The position numbers and the translations under genes are program-made. Shown here piece by piece: positions 10,261 through 21,889 of a DNA stretch of 64,000 bases (position 1 is its first letter; each line of letters opens with the position of its first letter). Origin of the DNA: Eumeta japonica (taxonomy: Eukaryota; Arthropoda; Insecta; Lepidoptera; Psychidae); assembly GCA_005406025.1 (NCBI GenBank), contig BGZK01001296.1, positions 110,337 to 174,336 of the forward strand, given 5' to 3'. The notes below the pieces were generated by a model. The model searched no databases, was not told where the DNA came from, and saw only the letters and a program-made list of their open reading frames with translations.

Positions 10261-12270
10261 TTTATAACTGGACCGGGAGAAAGGGTTGAGATGTATATTT
10301 TTCGTTATCTTTATGTTTCGATTTTTAATAAGTGAGTATACTAATTTCGTGATATATTTCTGTCCTTAAAGTCTGCCTTTTTAATATGATTGCATTTATA
10401 TCTGAAATTAATTGAACTTTTTTTTTCAAAAGATTATTAAATCATTGTTTCGTAGATGGACAAGGAAAACGGTTCATGGTTAGCATTTGAAAAATGGTTA
10501 GATGTGAGTTTTATATGACCTTCTATCTTTAGTATCTATTATACCAAATCAAAACAATGTTATTATTACTGACAGAAATGTACAATGTTAGTCATAATAA
10601 AATTATATTAATTTACAATTAAAACATATTGCAGACATTGTATAAAATTTGACATTACTTATAATAGTTATATCATTCGAACAAATCAATAATATTGAAA
10701 CCGACATATATATGCAGCGGTGGCATCTTTAGGCTCTCGCGCAGAATAATTTAGCTGCCGTCTTACCCGTTATCCAAAACGACGTTTAACAGACAGATGA
10801 ACAGCAAAATGAATATAATATTAACGTGGTAATGATAAAGAAAGATACCGAAGGGCAAGTATACTCACTCTTTCCACATTTTGTATCAAAGAGTTAGGAC
10901 AATTTTTATGTAGAAAAACAGTTACGTGTTTGTTGTATATGCATGTATAGTTTTTGTACAGATAAATAATGAAACGTTATATATTATGTTATGTATACGC
11001 GAAATTGTAAAGGAATATTTTAAGTTCGCCCAAAATCACAGGCGTTGCATATTATTTTTGTCTAAACAGAAAATAAAAAGCCAATACATCTTTTTCGAAC
11101 AAGGTCAACGCATAATATGTACGGGGCAGCAATCGCAGTATATTCATAACGTGTTATAACTCGTAACTTCTTTCATAAAATGACTCGGAGGCGGCCGCCG
11201 CCTCTCGAGGGCCCTTCGAGACGCCCTTTCGAAGTCAAACTTTGCTCAGCTGGAGTTGAGTAATTTTGAAACATTTAATTAGAACGCGGCTTGTAATGTG
11301 ATTCTTAAAGGGAATTTTCCCGGTTATGAGGTTGCACGGTTTCATGGAAATTGTATTTGAGTCGCATATATCTTAAGATACTTAGAATATAAAGATATTG
11401 TTGTTATAATTTAACTTCATTTATTTTCTATTGCCTACTATTTTATGACACGTAATATAATATCAGTTTGTATGTAATACAAAATGAATTGTTTTTCGGA
11501 TGTCGACCCCAATGACTGGTCATTGGTTTTATATATCTCAGAATTACATGTAAATTTTGCACGATTTTGTTTCCTTACGGGTTGCTGTTGCAAAAACGTT
11601 AAAATAGGTCATTTCTTTCAAGTACGTTGAAAGCAGAAACTTATATAAAGATATTTGCACTTCTAACTTTAAAAATACTCCTTTTTAAGTCTTTATCCGA
11701 TTTTAGACCCTAAAAAGTACATAACATTTTCATAAAATAGGTAACAGAAAAAGATGTGCTTTAATAACACATTTTATCTTATCAGTGTCAAATATTCTAG
11801 ATTTTTTTCAAATATTTCACTTCCCTACAATCTTATAGGAAGTGATTTTCTGAAATCCTATATATAAACTAAAGTAATAATCAAATTTGCAGTGTTAATA
11901 TTATTTAATAAAATGATCCCATTAAATTCGTACACTGAACGTCGCGTTTCTAAGAATATTTTTAAGCTACCGCTACGATTATTAGATGTTTCAGTGTACA
12001 GTCGACAAAATACGTTGATGGCGGTATATAAAAGTTTATATACCGCCATTTTGTTTATAATTAATTTTGTTTATTTAATTATATCGCAATTAATACATTT
12101 TCTTTATCGCTTTAGTCACAGCATTCGACTTATGGAAGTTAGTAAGTAGAAATTGGTTACTTCATTTAATCATCCGGACACATGTACCATTTTGAAATTA
12201 TTTTTTTGCAGTGCTCCGTTACGTATTCTAGCTTTCAAATTTTTACAGTCCTTTAGCCAATATAAATATT
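10260..12270. other. Unassigned stretch with one GC island and hairpins
   Basis: Mostly AT-rich. A GC island at 11180-11330 contains the inverted repeat gaggcggc-c-gccgcctc (11188-11204). A 10-bp inverted repeat, gtacactgaa/ttcagtgtac, lies at 11930-11939 and 11990-11999, just before the hairpin at 12018-12049. Overlapping open frames on both strands (11858-12149) track this symmetry and are not convincing genes. Confidence 0.35.
12018..12049. repeat. Perfect short-loop inverted repeat (15-bp arms, 2-nt loop)
   Basis: The left arm is 12018-12032 (atggcggtatataaa), the spacer is ag, and the right arm is 12035-12049. All 15 positions pair. The loop is too short for an RNA hairpin precursor such as a microRNA, so a DNA cruciform or a template-switch mutation is more likely. 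Confidence 0.75.
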
Positions 12271-12273
12271 ACC

Positions 12274-13620
12274 TAGGTCGAGGAAAAAGATTTTTCGCAT
12301 TTTGTAAGTTGTAGTAAATTGTCTTTGGTTGTGCTGTTTGTATCTGGCTTTCCTTTTTGAAAATTACATTTTAAAAAAGGAAAAATAAAAAGTAAAAATG
12401 GTGCTCCACCATTTTTCTATTGTTTTTCTGTTAACCAAAATGAGTGAATCTAATGAAGAAATTTGATACATTTTGATGTTTTATTACAAAATCGTGAAAA
12501 ATGCAACACAATCCATGGAAAAAAATATGATGCTTGTGGACCTAATGCAGTGTCGGTAAGAGAAGCATAAAACTGGTTTAATCGTTTTCAAACCGGTAAT
12601 TTTAATGTTAAAGATAAACCTTCCTCTGGTTGACCTGTTACGAATAAAACCGATGTCATTTTGGAAAAAGTAGAGCTAGATCGGCATATAACTTCTTACG
12701 ACATAGCTGAAGAGTTAGGTATTGACCAAAAAACAGTTTTGACAGAATTGAAAAAAACTCGATGTACAAAAAAGCTTCATACTTGGGTCCCACACGAGTT
12801 CACTGAAAGAAATGAAATGAATAGTTTACTCATTTGCGATTGTCTATTGAAACGTAATGAAACCCAACTGTTTTTGAAATGATTGAACACTGGTTACAAA
12901 AAATGGATTACCTACAACAAGAAGATGCGAAAAAGATTTTGGTCAAAAGACAAGCAAGCTTAACAGACTATACTGAAACCCGGATCAACTTGCAATAAAT
13001 TGATGTTATGTGTATAGTGGGATTGGAAGGGCATTATTCATTATGAGATTTTACCGCCGGGCAAAACCATCAATTGGAATTTCTTCTGCAAACAGCTAAT
13101 GGGACTAAGGCAAGAAGTAGAGAAAATAGTGCCGAAATTGATAAAAAAAAAGAGTGTGATTTTTCACCATAATAATATCAAACTATACACATTCATTATA
13201 TCATAGCCATTCGGCAAATATTGAGAAGGTTTAGTTAGAAACTGTTAATGCATCCATCATATGGATACATCTTTACTCTTTCAGCATATATTGAGAAAAT
13301 TTGGTTGGAAAGTGTTTATGCATCCACCGTACAGACGTGACTTTGTATCCTCAAATATTCATCTGTTTTGGTTTCTTTAGAATTCTTTAGGTAGTGTTAG
13401 ATTAACATCAAGAGAGGACTATCGAAGCTACTTGTCGCAGTTTTTTGGTCAGAAGTGCCAAAATTTTAACAGCATTGGAATTATGTCATTACCTACGAAA
13501 TGGCAACAAGTTATTGAAGAAAACGGTACACATATATTGTAATTAAATGTAAATAAAATATGATGAAAAGTTATTTTGAATTAGTATATGAAATACGAAA
13601 AAACCTTTTCCCCGACCTTA
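12274..13620 (+). mobile_element. Mariner transposon copy 1, both ends present, transposase dead
   Basis: Length is about 1.35 kb. The left end is aggtcgaggaaaaagatttt; the right end, read inward, is aaggtcggggaaaaggtttt. These are mariner-type terminal inverted repeats in a TA-rich target. The interior reads as a mariner transposase in shifting frames: the segment from 12661 has the helix-turn-helix (DRHITSYDIAEELGID, KTVLTEL) and TWVPHEFTERN, the WVPHEL linker motif. Later come TGYKKWITYN where TGDEKWITY is expected, KLMLCV*WDWKGIIHYE, and FHHNNIK where FHHDNARPH is expected. At least two of the three catalytic Asp residues of the DD34D triad are therefore replaced, and there are several stops. 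The copy is immobile without a helper. Confidence 0.88.
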
Positions 13621-14155
13621 TATAAATGATATGTTAGTAGCTTTAACTTGAGAATACATAATTTATTAATAATTTCAATTCCTATAATACGGTTTGACAC
13701 TTTTTTTCCATCGCTTTATATTTTTTTTCTTAGTCCTTTAATTTTTGCCACGCATGTGATACTGGGTGCATATCTGCTATTCTCTGCGTCAGAGAGACTC
13801 CTAATGCTATTCCAGTCGCACCTATAAATAACATCACGCATAAATTTTTATCATTACTTTTAAAACTTATTGAATCCGGAAGTTCACATAAACGCTATTA
13901 AATATGTTAAACTCACTTTGCTATTACTACGTTTACATAAATATAAAAACCTTTCCTCTATAACTTATTCAATGGCATATCAATATCTATATTATTTTAC
14001 ATGTATGTGTATGGATTTTACCACATAATTTTAATGTGGTAGAAGTACGCAGTGGTCGACTTAGTTGAAACACGAAAATGTGCCGACTCGATGGTTGGCA
14101 TACCACACTCTGACTGGATACAGATGAGGAATAACAGCTTCCGTTGTTGTGTTTT
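13620..14155. other. Unassigned stretch
   Basis: AT-rich, with nothing recognised. Confidence 0.4.
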
Positions 14156-14350
14156 GTTCAATGAATAAGAGTCCGGTAGCGCATTCCCTTCTCCATTACT
14201 ACACTTTCCTCTTCATCATCCCACTCTTCTTACGTCAAATATTCTTTTACTACCCAAGAGGTTGGCAACGCGTTAGTGACTCCTCTGAGGTTGCGAGAGT
14301 CTATGCACGGTGGTGTTCTACTTCTGGGGTCCCACATGTACCGCTTAAAA
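14155..14350 (+). repeat. Dispersed repeat copy, paired with 45535-45740
   Basis: The two copies share 'attctttt/ctactacccaagaggt'-type sequence, then 'caacgcgttagtgactcctc' here versus 'caacgcgttattgactcctc' at 45651. Each is followed by a diverged 'gttgc..gagt..tgc.cggtgg' block. Both lie on the plus strand. The conserved phrase 'caacgcgtt...gactcctctg..ttgc' resembles the 3' end of a repeat abundant in Lepidoptera genomes. Short open frames through both copies are chance. Confidence 0.6.
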
Positions 14351-14399
14351 TACTGCTTAAAAAAATGTATTATGACAATATGAAGTGAACTCTAAAAAA

Positions 14400-17010
14400 T
14401 ATTTAAACTCTTTCAAGTCTTTTGGGTTTCAAATTTAAAACCGAATACAATTTACTACTCATTTGTAACTTTCTTTTTTAAGCAACTTCATATCTTAATA
14501 CTGCTCGTTATTGATGTATTAATCGATCATCAAAATACAATCGTCGAAAACGTTTATTTTGACGTCACGTTATCAAGTATGCGACACTCAATTTTCACAC
14601 TTCTGTTTTTAGTGCAATATATTAGGACGCAATTGATTCGCCAAAATCTAATATGTCATTTACTTATACAATTTCTTTTTCATTTAAATCCTACTAAACT
14701 GTCTTGAATAGTTTTTAATCTAAAAAATCCAATAATGTCATACAACCTTATTGGCGAAATAAATGCGGTAGGTATTGTTAATATCTCAAAATTAAATCTA
14801 AACCTATAAAATATCTTGCATTTTTCATCATGATAAACACACCATTAAATCTTCGATAACTGGAATCGGATGACGATATGCCTTGTTTATTTAATTATTT
14901 AAAATCTAACTAACACGTACAAGACTAATTTTGTTTTTTTACGAATATTAATAGTGATGTGCGTGCAAATTTTGATGTCTTATCCACCTAACTTTCTAGC
15001 ATGCAATGAATGTGTTCCTCAATGACTTTACTTTATTTCTATGAGGAGATTTATGTACCGGTATTTAATCCCAAATTCTTACTTTAACCTGACAAACGAT
15101 ATATCTACCCGATTAGGTAATATTCCTTATTTATAACTATGCCCACATGTATTCTTCCGTTCTCTTTTCTCCCAACGCAAACTGCGTGCACTGACAAATA
15201 TTTATTACATCTATCACTTCAGCTTTGAAACATCTTATCATCGCTGTCGCTAATTTCTGCTTGTATTGTTGTTTACCACAGATACAGTGCAACTTTTCGT
15301 TCTGAAATAAACTTTATAGTTTCCAAATCCAATATCACTACCTCTCTTCTCGAAAAGTCGGCTCTTAATAATTGAAATAAATCTTTAATTACACGCAACG
15401 TTTACATAAATTGTATTTTATTACTAAAAACTCAATTTTATTGCAGCTTGAAAATTATAAATGTTACATACATAGATCAGATATCTATTAAATAGGATTC
15501 GATATAGCTCACCTCCGGTTCTGACTCCAATACCACTTAGACATTTCTTATCTGACAAAATATTTCAACGCGAAATCTCGTCTTGAACATTTGGCGGGTA
15601 TATGTGAACAGAGTTGTTCCGTTTTTAACTTTCTTCATCGCCGCCGTCTCCTCTCAAATTCCTGCATGACGTCATGAAACTTAACGATATCCATTTTTCT
15701 CTGAGCTAATACGGTACTCCTTGTGTCGATATATTGACGCCAGAAGTCTGCATTGTATATACCTTTATGGCGTTCTTTGTTCTACGTTCGCAACATGCTT
15801 ATCTGTCAAATGGTATACAAATACTTCTTTGTTGATTTGCAACTTTGTGTATATTTATACGTCTTCCTTTAGTCCTTTTTATACACTCTATGATTTAATA
15901 ATTAGTATAGTGTTTCTTCTGTTATTTGTGCTTTCGTTTGTTAGTTCTATCATTATTTTACTTATTTTGGTGAATTTTATAAAATTAGGGCATGTAATTA
16001 ATGTGAATGAGAATTGGTTTTTCAATCTTTCTTATATGCAATAATAAGTTTTTTCCATGTATTGATTATGTTACAATGCACAGCCATAACTATATACCAG
16101 ATATAGTTCTAGCAAGATATAATTATAGCGACGCTTTTTTTTTATTTTTCTTCAAAGTTGTGCGAATGTTTTGTGTCTTTGAAATAATTCTGCAATATAT
16201 TATTTTTTTATAGTATACCTTGTTTTAGACGTAAATAATTCACCTTAAAGAAATGGACGATAGTATTACAATTTCAATGTTGAATTATGTTGTACGTTTC
16301 TTCATCTCATTACGACTCCCTCAGGTACTTAATCTTATAAATCCCTTCGCCTTTTCATTACATTTAAACAGATGATGAGTAGTATCGTTTGGCATAGTTT
16401 AATTGCGACTTTTTAAATTTCTTTAAAACGTGTAGTTTTAATGTATCCCACAATAGTTCAATAACAAAATTTAATTAAATTTCATAATCCAGCTTAAACA
16501 TCCAACTTAATTCAAAATTAAATTGTGAAGTTTCAATACTACCGTTCTTTTTACTAAAATAAGTTATTTACATTTAATTCTTTAGTATTAATGTCAGAAA
16601 TACTTGCGTGAATATTGTTGTTTCTCTTTATTTCATATATATATAATCAATTAGTAATATAGCTTTTATATTTAGAACTTTAAAAAATACATTAATTTAA
16701 TTTTATTACTATTCAATAATTTTTTTTTCATTTCATTATCTCAAAGATTGTTAATTTATTTATATTTTGCCCATTATTTATTTAAAGAAAGGAAATACGT
16801 TTCAAGTAGGTGTCCCACAACACCTCTAGTTTTGAAATCTAATTTTTTTCAACATTCCACTTTTGATGATATTAATACTAAACGTTTTCAATTATTACAA
16901 CTAGAGATTTTAACACAAGTCAAAGCGTACGAAATACAAAAAAGGATTTTTGTCGACTATTTGTGTGTGTGTGTGTGTTTATGAAAAATAAATTCAATTT
17001 TTTGCTAATA
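14400..17010. other. Unassigned stretch
   Basis: AT-rich. The 107-codon plus-strand frame at 15721-16044 is hydrophobic because the strand is T-rich; it has no recognisable family or splice context. A (TG)n run sits at 16961-16978. Confidence 0.35.
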
Positions 17011-17019
17011 AAACGCCTT

Positions 17020-17320
17020 CGAACGTCGCCGGGAACCCTTGAAGGCGTAGAGACCGCGGCGAATCAAACGTAAAGACAAATCGGGGACGGCGCAGGCGTT
17101 CGGGATTACAGACGTTTTCGGCAAGGATCGACAGGATACGGGAATAATTGTGTTTAGTCGCGAGCGCGTCCGCCCGCCCTGCGCGGCCGGCGGTCGGGCG
17201 GGCGCGGATGCCAGGCGGAACGCGGCGTTCATGGATCGTAAGATTTTATTTCTGAGCGAATAAACGCGCCCGCCTTGTATTCATCTCGCGCTTTAAAAGT
17301 CGCCATTTCTTTTGGCCGTC
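17020..17320. other. GC-rich unique island
   Basis: GC-rich, CpG-dense sequence inside AT-rich DNA, with the inverted motifs ccgcccgcc and gggcgggcg around 17169-17200. A 75-codon minus-strand frame (17005-17232) is Arg/Ala/Pro-rich, as expected from composition alone. It is a candidate conserved non-coding element or exon of unknown gene. Confidence 0.3.
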
Positions 17321-17531
17321 TCGACTGATGATAAAAAAAATGCGATCCAATGACGCATTCTACCTCGAAAAAAGTTATGATGCGTTTTCTTGATTAATTT
17401 TCTTCTTATTTGTGATGGAAAATTTTAACTTCCTTCATTAGTCCGCGTATTGCATCATTATTTTGTTCAATCTGTTGGCACTGTGAATAACTAATATCTT
17501 TCTGGACTGAAATCACAAATTTAAATATATT

Positions 17532-18740
17532 AAAAAAAATCTGGCCAAGAGCATCGTACGACGCCTCAATCTAGGTTTCCAAAGCTATTATTACAAAGAA
17601 ATTCACTACAGACGAAAAAAGTGCGTTGATATTCCATGTTTCTCCCCACAGAATAGTTATAAACACTAGTCGCCTATAACTATAAATACAAGTAGGTATG
17701 TCGACTATTACTATTAAACTAGTGTAAACTAAAGTGCATCAGCAAAAGAGCATATCTTCATGACATTTAAGTCCTTTCGTTGAGAAGCGCAGTTTTTAGG
17801 CAATAACAGAAACAGTATATCCGACCATATTTAAAATAATCTTCGTCGAAAGTATTTACTAAGCGTTACCTTCGTTATTTTTGTCATATTTTATGGACAT
17901 ACGGTTTAGAAAATAGAGGGTCGGGAGGGGGGAGACTCACAATTTCCGCAACTTTGGAGCGATTACTTCCGAAATTATTCACGTAATAAGAAAAAATTCT
18001 TAGAAATCTCAGTTATTTTAAAAGAACTGGTGAAATTTGTGCTATACATTGATGTTTGCTGAAAAAAAAATAATTCAGCGTCCGTTAGATGTATGAAGTG
18101 CCTCCCTAAAAATAGCAGCTTATATAAAACTAGCTTTTGCCCGCAGCTCCGCCCACGTGGATTACGATATTTAGACAGTTTTAGAAGCGTTCGTGGCGTT
18201 TATTCATATTTTTCCTACGCGATCATTTTAAATGACATCTTTATTATTTAGAGATTAAACTGTATATCTGGTTCTACACAATCAGCAATTTCATAACAAT
18301 CAGTTAAACGATACGGGAGTCGGTACATTACAGCGCCACCTGGTGGCGAGTTACGTCAATGGGGATAGCATAATCATTTTCTCCGTAAAAAATATATACA
18401 CATAATGATTTTTATGATAATCGGTTGAAGGAAGAAAAAGTCGATACAGCGAGCTCCGCCTCGTGGCGAGCTACGTCAATGGGGATAACATAAAAACCTT
18501 CTCCGTGAAAAAATACATATACATACCAATTTTCATAATGATCGGTCCAATAGTTTCTGAGTCTATCGATTTCATAATATACGCATCCTTCTTTATATAT
18601 ATATAGACACCTACACTATAAACTTCATCAATATACATCGTGTAGTTTTTGAATAAAACGCCTGTGACGGACGGACGGACGGGCGGACATGGCATAATTA
18701 TAAGAGTTTCGTTTTTGCCATTTTGGCTTGGAATCTTAAA
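17532..18740 (-). mobile_element. Family E repeat copy 1, split by a nested insertion
   Basis: The reverse complement aligns end to end with 53841-54548. Shared blocks include 'ctggccaagagcatcg' at the 3' edge, 'gagcatatcttc' and 'tatatccgaccatattta', 'actaagcgttaccttc', 'ggagcgattacttccgaaat', and at the 5' edge 'cgtccgtccgtcac' followed by 'ttcatagtgtaggtgtc'. The alignment is interrupted at 18127-18600 by unrelated sequence flanked by 'tatata'. No protein is encoded. Elements with a 'gggttccgta' start and a '...cttgg(a/c)cgattttt' end are common in lepidopteran genomes; the class is not certain. Confidence 0.75.
18127..18600 (+). mobile_element. Non-autonomous element nested in family E copy 1
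   Basis: It begins 'actagcttttgcccgcagct' and ends near 'catccttctttatatata'. It contains two related blocks about 116-120 bp apart, at about 18331-18400 and 18447-18510; each has 'gtggcgag(t/c)tacgtcaatgg' then 'gata(g/a)cataa...cttctccgt'. 'tatata' on both sides could be the target duplication. The opening matches other family F pieces in this window. No open frame is plausible. Confidence 0.65.
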
Positions 18741-18989
18741 AAAACAAATACAATGAAAAATTCAATTATGTGAAAAGAAAGTGGTTTAACTCTTTCGATA
18801 GAAATAATATGTTTGTTTTAAACACATCGAATTTAAGTGAAAAAGTTTTTTCTTACTTTAATCAGTATTTTACTCTTCGTGTTTGTTTTTTTTTAGTTGC
18901 TCAGAACGACTAAATGACGGTTTATTTCAGTTACATTTTACATTACTTACAAATATCATTTTTTCCTTTTGAAGAGAAAAACGTAATGG

Positions 18990-19470
18990 AATATTAAAAT
19001 GGATTCATTTTTTTTCGAAAGAATTATCAAAATGTTAATTGATAGATTTGTTAAAAATTACGGAATGTCTTTGAAAGATAGATGTAAGAACAGTGATGTC
19101 AGAGAGCGGTGTAGTTTGAAGGAAGATGTAGTGACTAGAGTAGAAAACGGTGTTTTGCGGTGGTTTGGCCATCATGAAACGATGAATGAAAGTGAATTGA
19201 CAAAACAAATTTATAGAGCGAATGTTTCTGATGTAAAGGTCAGCAAATAGCGCCCTAGAAAATTTCATGGAGACCAAATCGGTGGCATATTTACAAAGGG
19301 CCAAATTTTAGGCACCTGAAATCGACGAGTTTGCAAGAAAAGATTGATGGATGTTAGCAAACCAAAAGATGGTAAGATCGTACCATGGAGAAATCTATAG
19401 TCTCTGCCTATCCATTTGGGAAATAGACGTGAGTTTATATTGTTATTATTATCATTATTGTTAGTACAAT
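18990..19470 (+). mobile_element. 3' end of a LINE (ORF2 C-terminus and tail), copy 1
   Basis: The frame 18999-19250 contains MSLKDRCKNSDVRERCSLKE, then DVVTRVENGVLRWFGHHETM and NESELTKQIYRANVSD. This is the very C-terminal region of an insect non-LTR retrotransposon ORF2. The match continues after a stop as MDVSKPKDGKIVPWRNL-like residues in other frames, and the copy ends in an ATT/TTA-rich tail (about 19435-19465). The same tail recurs at 51027-51135, and on the minus strand at 60410-61055. It is a severely 5'-truncated, dead copy with the RT domain absent. Confidence 0.8.
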
Positions 19471-19479
19471 AAGCAAACA

Positions 19480-21770
19480 TTCTCTACATACTTGATATAT
19501 GATTTTCTCTATTTATCCGATCAATATAAAATAACTTAGAATCCCAAGATAAAATGGTCTTCGGTACCAATGGAAAATAGGTAGATTTTCAGAAATCATC
19601 AAAATAAAATATTTATATAAATGTTTTTTTTTTTTTAATTCCATTTAATCTGTCGAACAAATCGATTTAAAAGTTTCTATTTAGCTTCTTTTCTAATAAA
19701 TTAGCGTGGAACGTAATAAAAAATGTTTTTTTAATACTTTTGGACCTTATGAATTATAGCTTTTTGAAATATAATCATTTTTTGGTTTCAAAAAATTCTA
19801 TGATAATGACACGAGCTCCATTCAAATTGGTTAATTCGAACACAGTATTATTGTAGAACAAAATTTAAAAAGAGAGTTGTTTCAAAATAATTTTTGAATA
19901 TCTTGGCTGATGTATTTTCTAACCACTTTTTGTGCTCAAAAACTATGCTGAAAGCTATGAGCTCTGCAGAAATCGTTTCATTCAGTCAAAAGGTATTTTT
20001 GACAAAATATTTGAAAAACATTTTCCCTTCATTCGTTTACCAAAAGGTTTTGAAGCAACGTCGTAAAAACAACAAATTTGACGATTATATATGGACTCGC
20101 ATCATATAAAAACACCCAAGTGATTTCTCCGGGCTCGTACATCCTGAAATTGCAAACAACAACGTTTTAGAGCTCAAATTGCTCGAATTGATCGACAAGA
20201 TTTGGGGTCTCATGCAATGTTAACTATTTACTAGATATCTTTTGGTAAGCTACAATCATCAAATATAATAAATTAAGATAGAAGAAAAATGCTTATTACA
20301 ACACTAAAAGGCTCGTGAAAACGATGCGTACTACCATATCGATGGCATTCGCCAACTCGAATGTACTTTTACATGTCTGATTGTCTCCTTGCGCGTCGCG
20401 TACAGTCGCAGTCAAAAGTGCTGGCGCGATAGGCCGCGGTTCCGCCGACGGCCTCTCGGCTATCTTTACGAAGGCTTTTAAAAAACGCGAACTCGCTTTG
20501 TTCTATCTTCTGTGTCCCGACAAAGGAAACTTCCTTTGTGACGCTCGTTTGTCATCTTTATATTTCCTTTCATTTACATGTCAAATGTATATACGTAATG
20601 TTTACCAGGCCACCTCAGTTTTGTGATTATATATAATTGATGATTATATATGACTATATATAAATTATATTTCATCATAAGTACGGTATGATCATAACTG
20701 TATATTTTGAAATTCTTTTAAGAGTACGCAGAGCACTGAATTATGATTTTGGCATTAAAAATTTGGTTAAAAAAGCGACTGGTTTCCTTCTATACGCTGA
20801 ACGGATTATAATGATATTTCTATTATCAAGTTATTGGATATATTAGCATTGAACAACAATTCGATTTAGGCAAAGTCGCGTTGTAAGCGTTCTGAAGATG
20901 TATAATTTAAGTTGAATGGTTCCGGTTGAATAAAAAGGTTAAATCCGATAAAGAATTAAATGAAAAATTCAACGAAACAATAATTCTCATAATACTAAAA
21001 TTGTCATTTAATGTCCCGAATCCTGACCTGATAAATATTATCAATGACAGTATCAAAGAATTAGTTAAGCACTTAACCAGTTTACGATTACAATTTATTA
21101 AGTTAAACACAACGTCCTCGTTGTGTACATTCAAAATGGCTCTATCTGTATGACGTTAGATGTAAAAACGAATATCGTAAATTAAGAATGTTATTAACGT
21201 TCTAACCTTATTTTAGTAATTGCATTCGTAATAAAAAAAAATGTATAAAAGATGACCCTACAGGTAATCCCGAAATGTCAGGCTATTTTCGTGCTCAGAG
21301 AGCTCCAAATTGTATATACGTTACCGAATGAAATGAATAAAAATCCGTAGCCGAGTTCGTGCATACGTTCGAAAGTGTCGCATGTTTCAACTGAGCAGAT
21401 ATAAGTTAATTAGAAATCAGGTGGGCGCGCGCGCACAACGCGATCGGATCTCCGGGCCGGGCGCGAAATGAACAAAATAATTGAATGCAAATGGAAAATG
21501 AAAATTAACATCTGCGAAATGAAATGGAAAATTTAGCATGAGACACGCGATACGTGCGCCGGAATCGCGCCCTTCAACCTTCTGTTACATTATTTTTGAA
21601 TGTATAAAAATTTCAGGTGTGTACTTTTTACGTATGGCATATTAGTTTTTATGCAACACGCCTGTTACATTTATATGCGATACTAGTTATCGAACTACTG
21701 CTTCTCTGAGGTTATGTATCATTGAAGTAAGTAAAAAAAATCTTAAAAATGATTGACTCTACAAACCATC
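19480..21770. other. Unassigned stretch with two GC-rich islands
   Basis: No coding exon recognised. The frames at 19894-20109 and 20926-21153 are unremarkable; the latter is mirrored by an equally long antisense frame, so it is probably chance. GC-rich, CpG-dense islands lie at 20385-20560 and 21340-21600. The rest is AT-rich. Confidence 0.35.
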
Positions 21771-21889
21771 CTTAAAACTTCCCGCTGTGATATTTATCGA
21801 TGTGTCTTTGGCTCATTGAGTTATTAATATTGTTTATGAGTTTTTTAGCCTTCCGACATTCAAAATTTTTGAAAAGGTTGATCGTGCAG

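Noticed and set aside
15721..16044. 107-codon hydrophobic frame resembling a membrane protein
   Set aside because: T-rich DNA yields Phe/Leu/Ile-rich frames by default. There is no family motif, no splice context and no second exon.
20907..21153. Equal-length frames on both strands
   Set aside because: Mutual antisense openness in AT-rich DNA, with no recognisable content.
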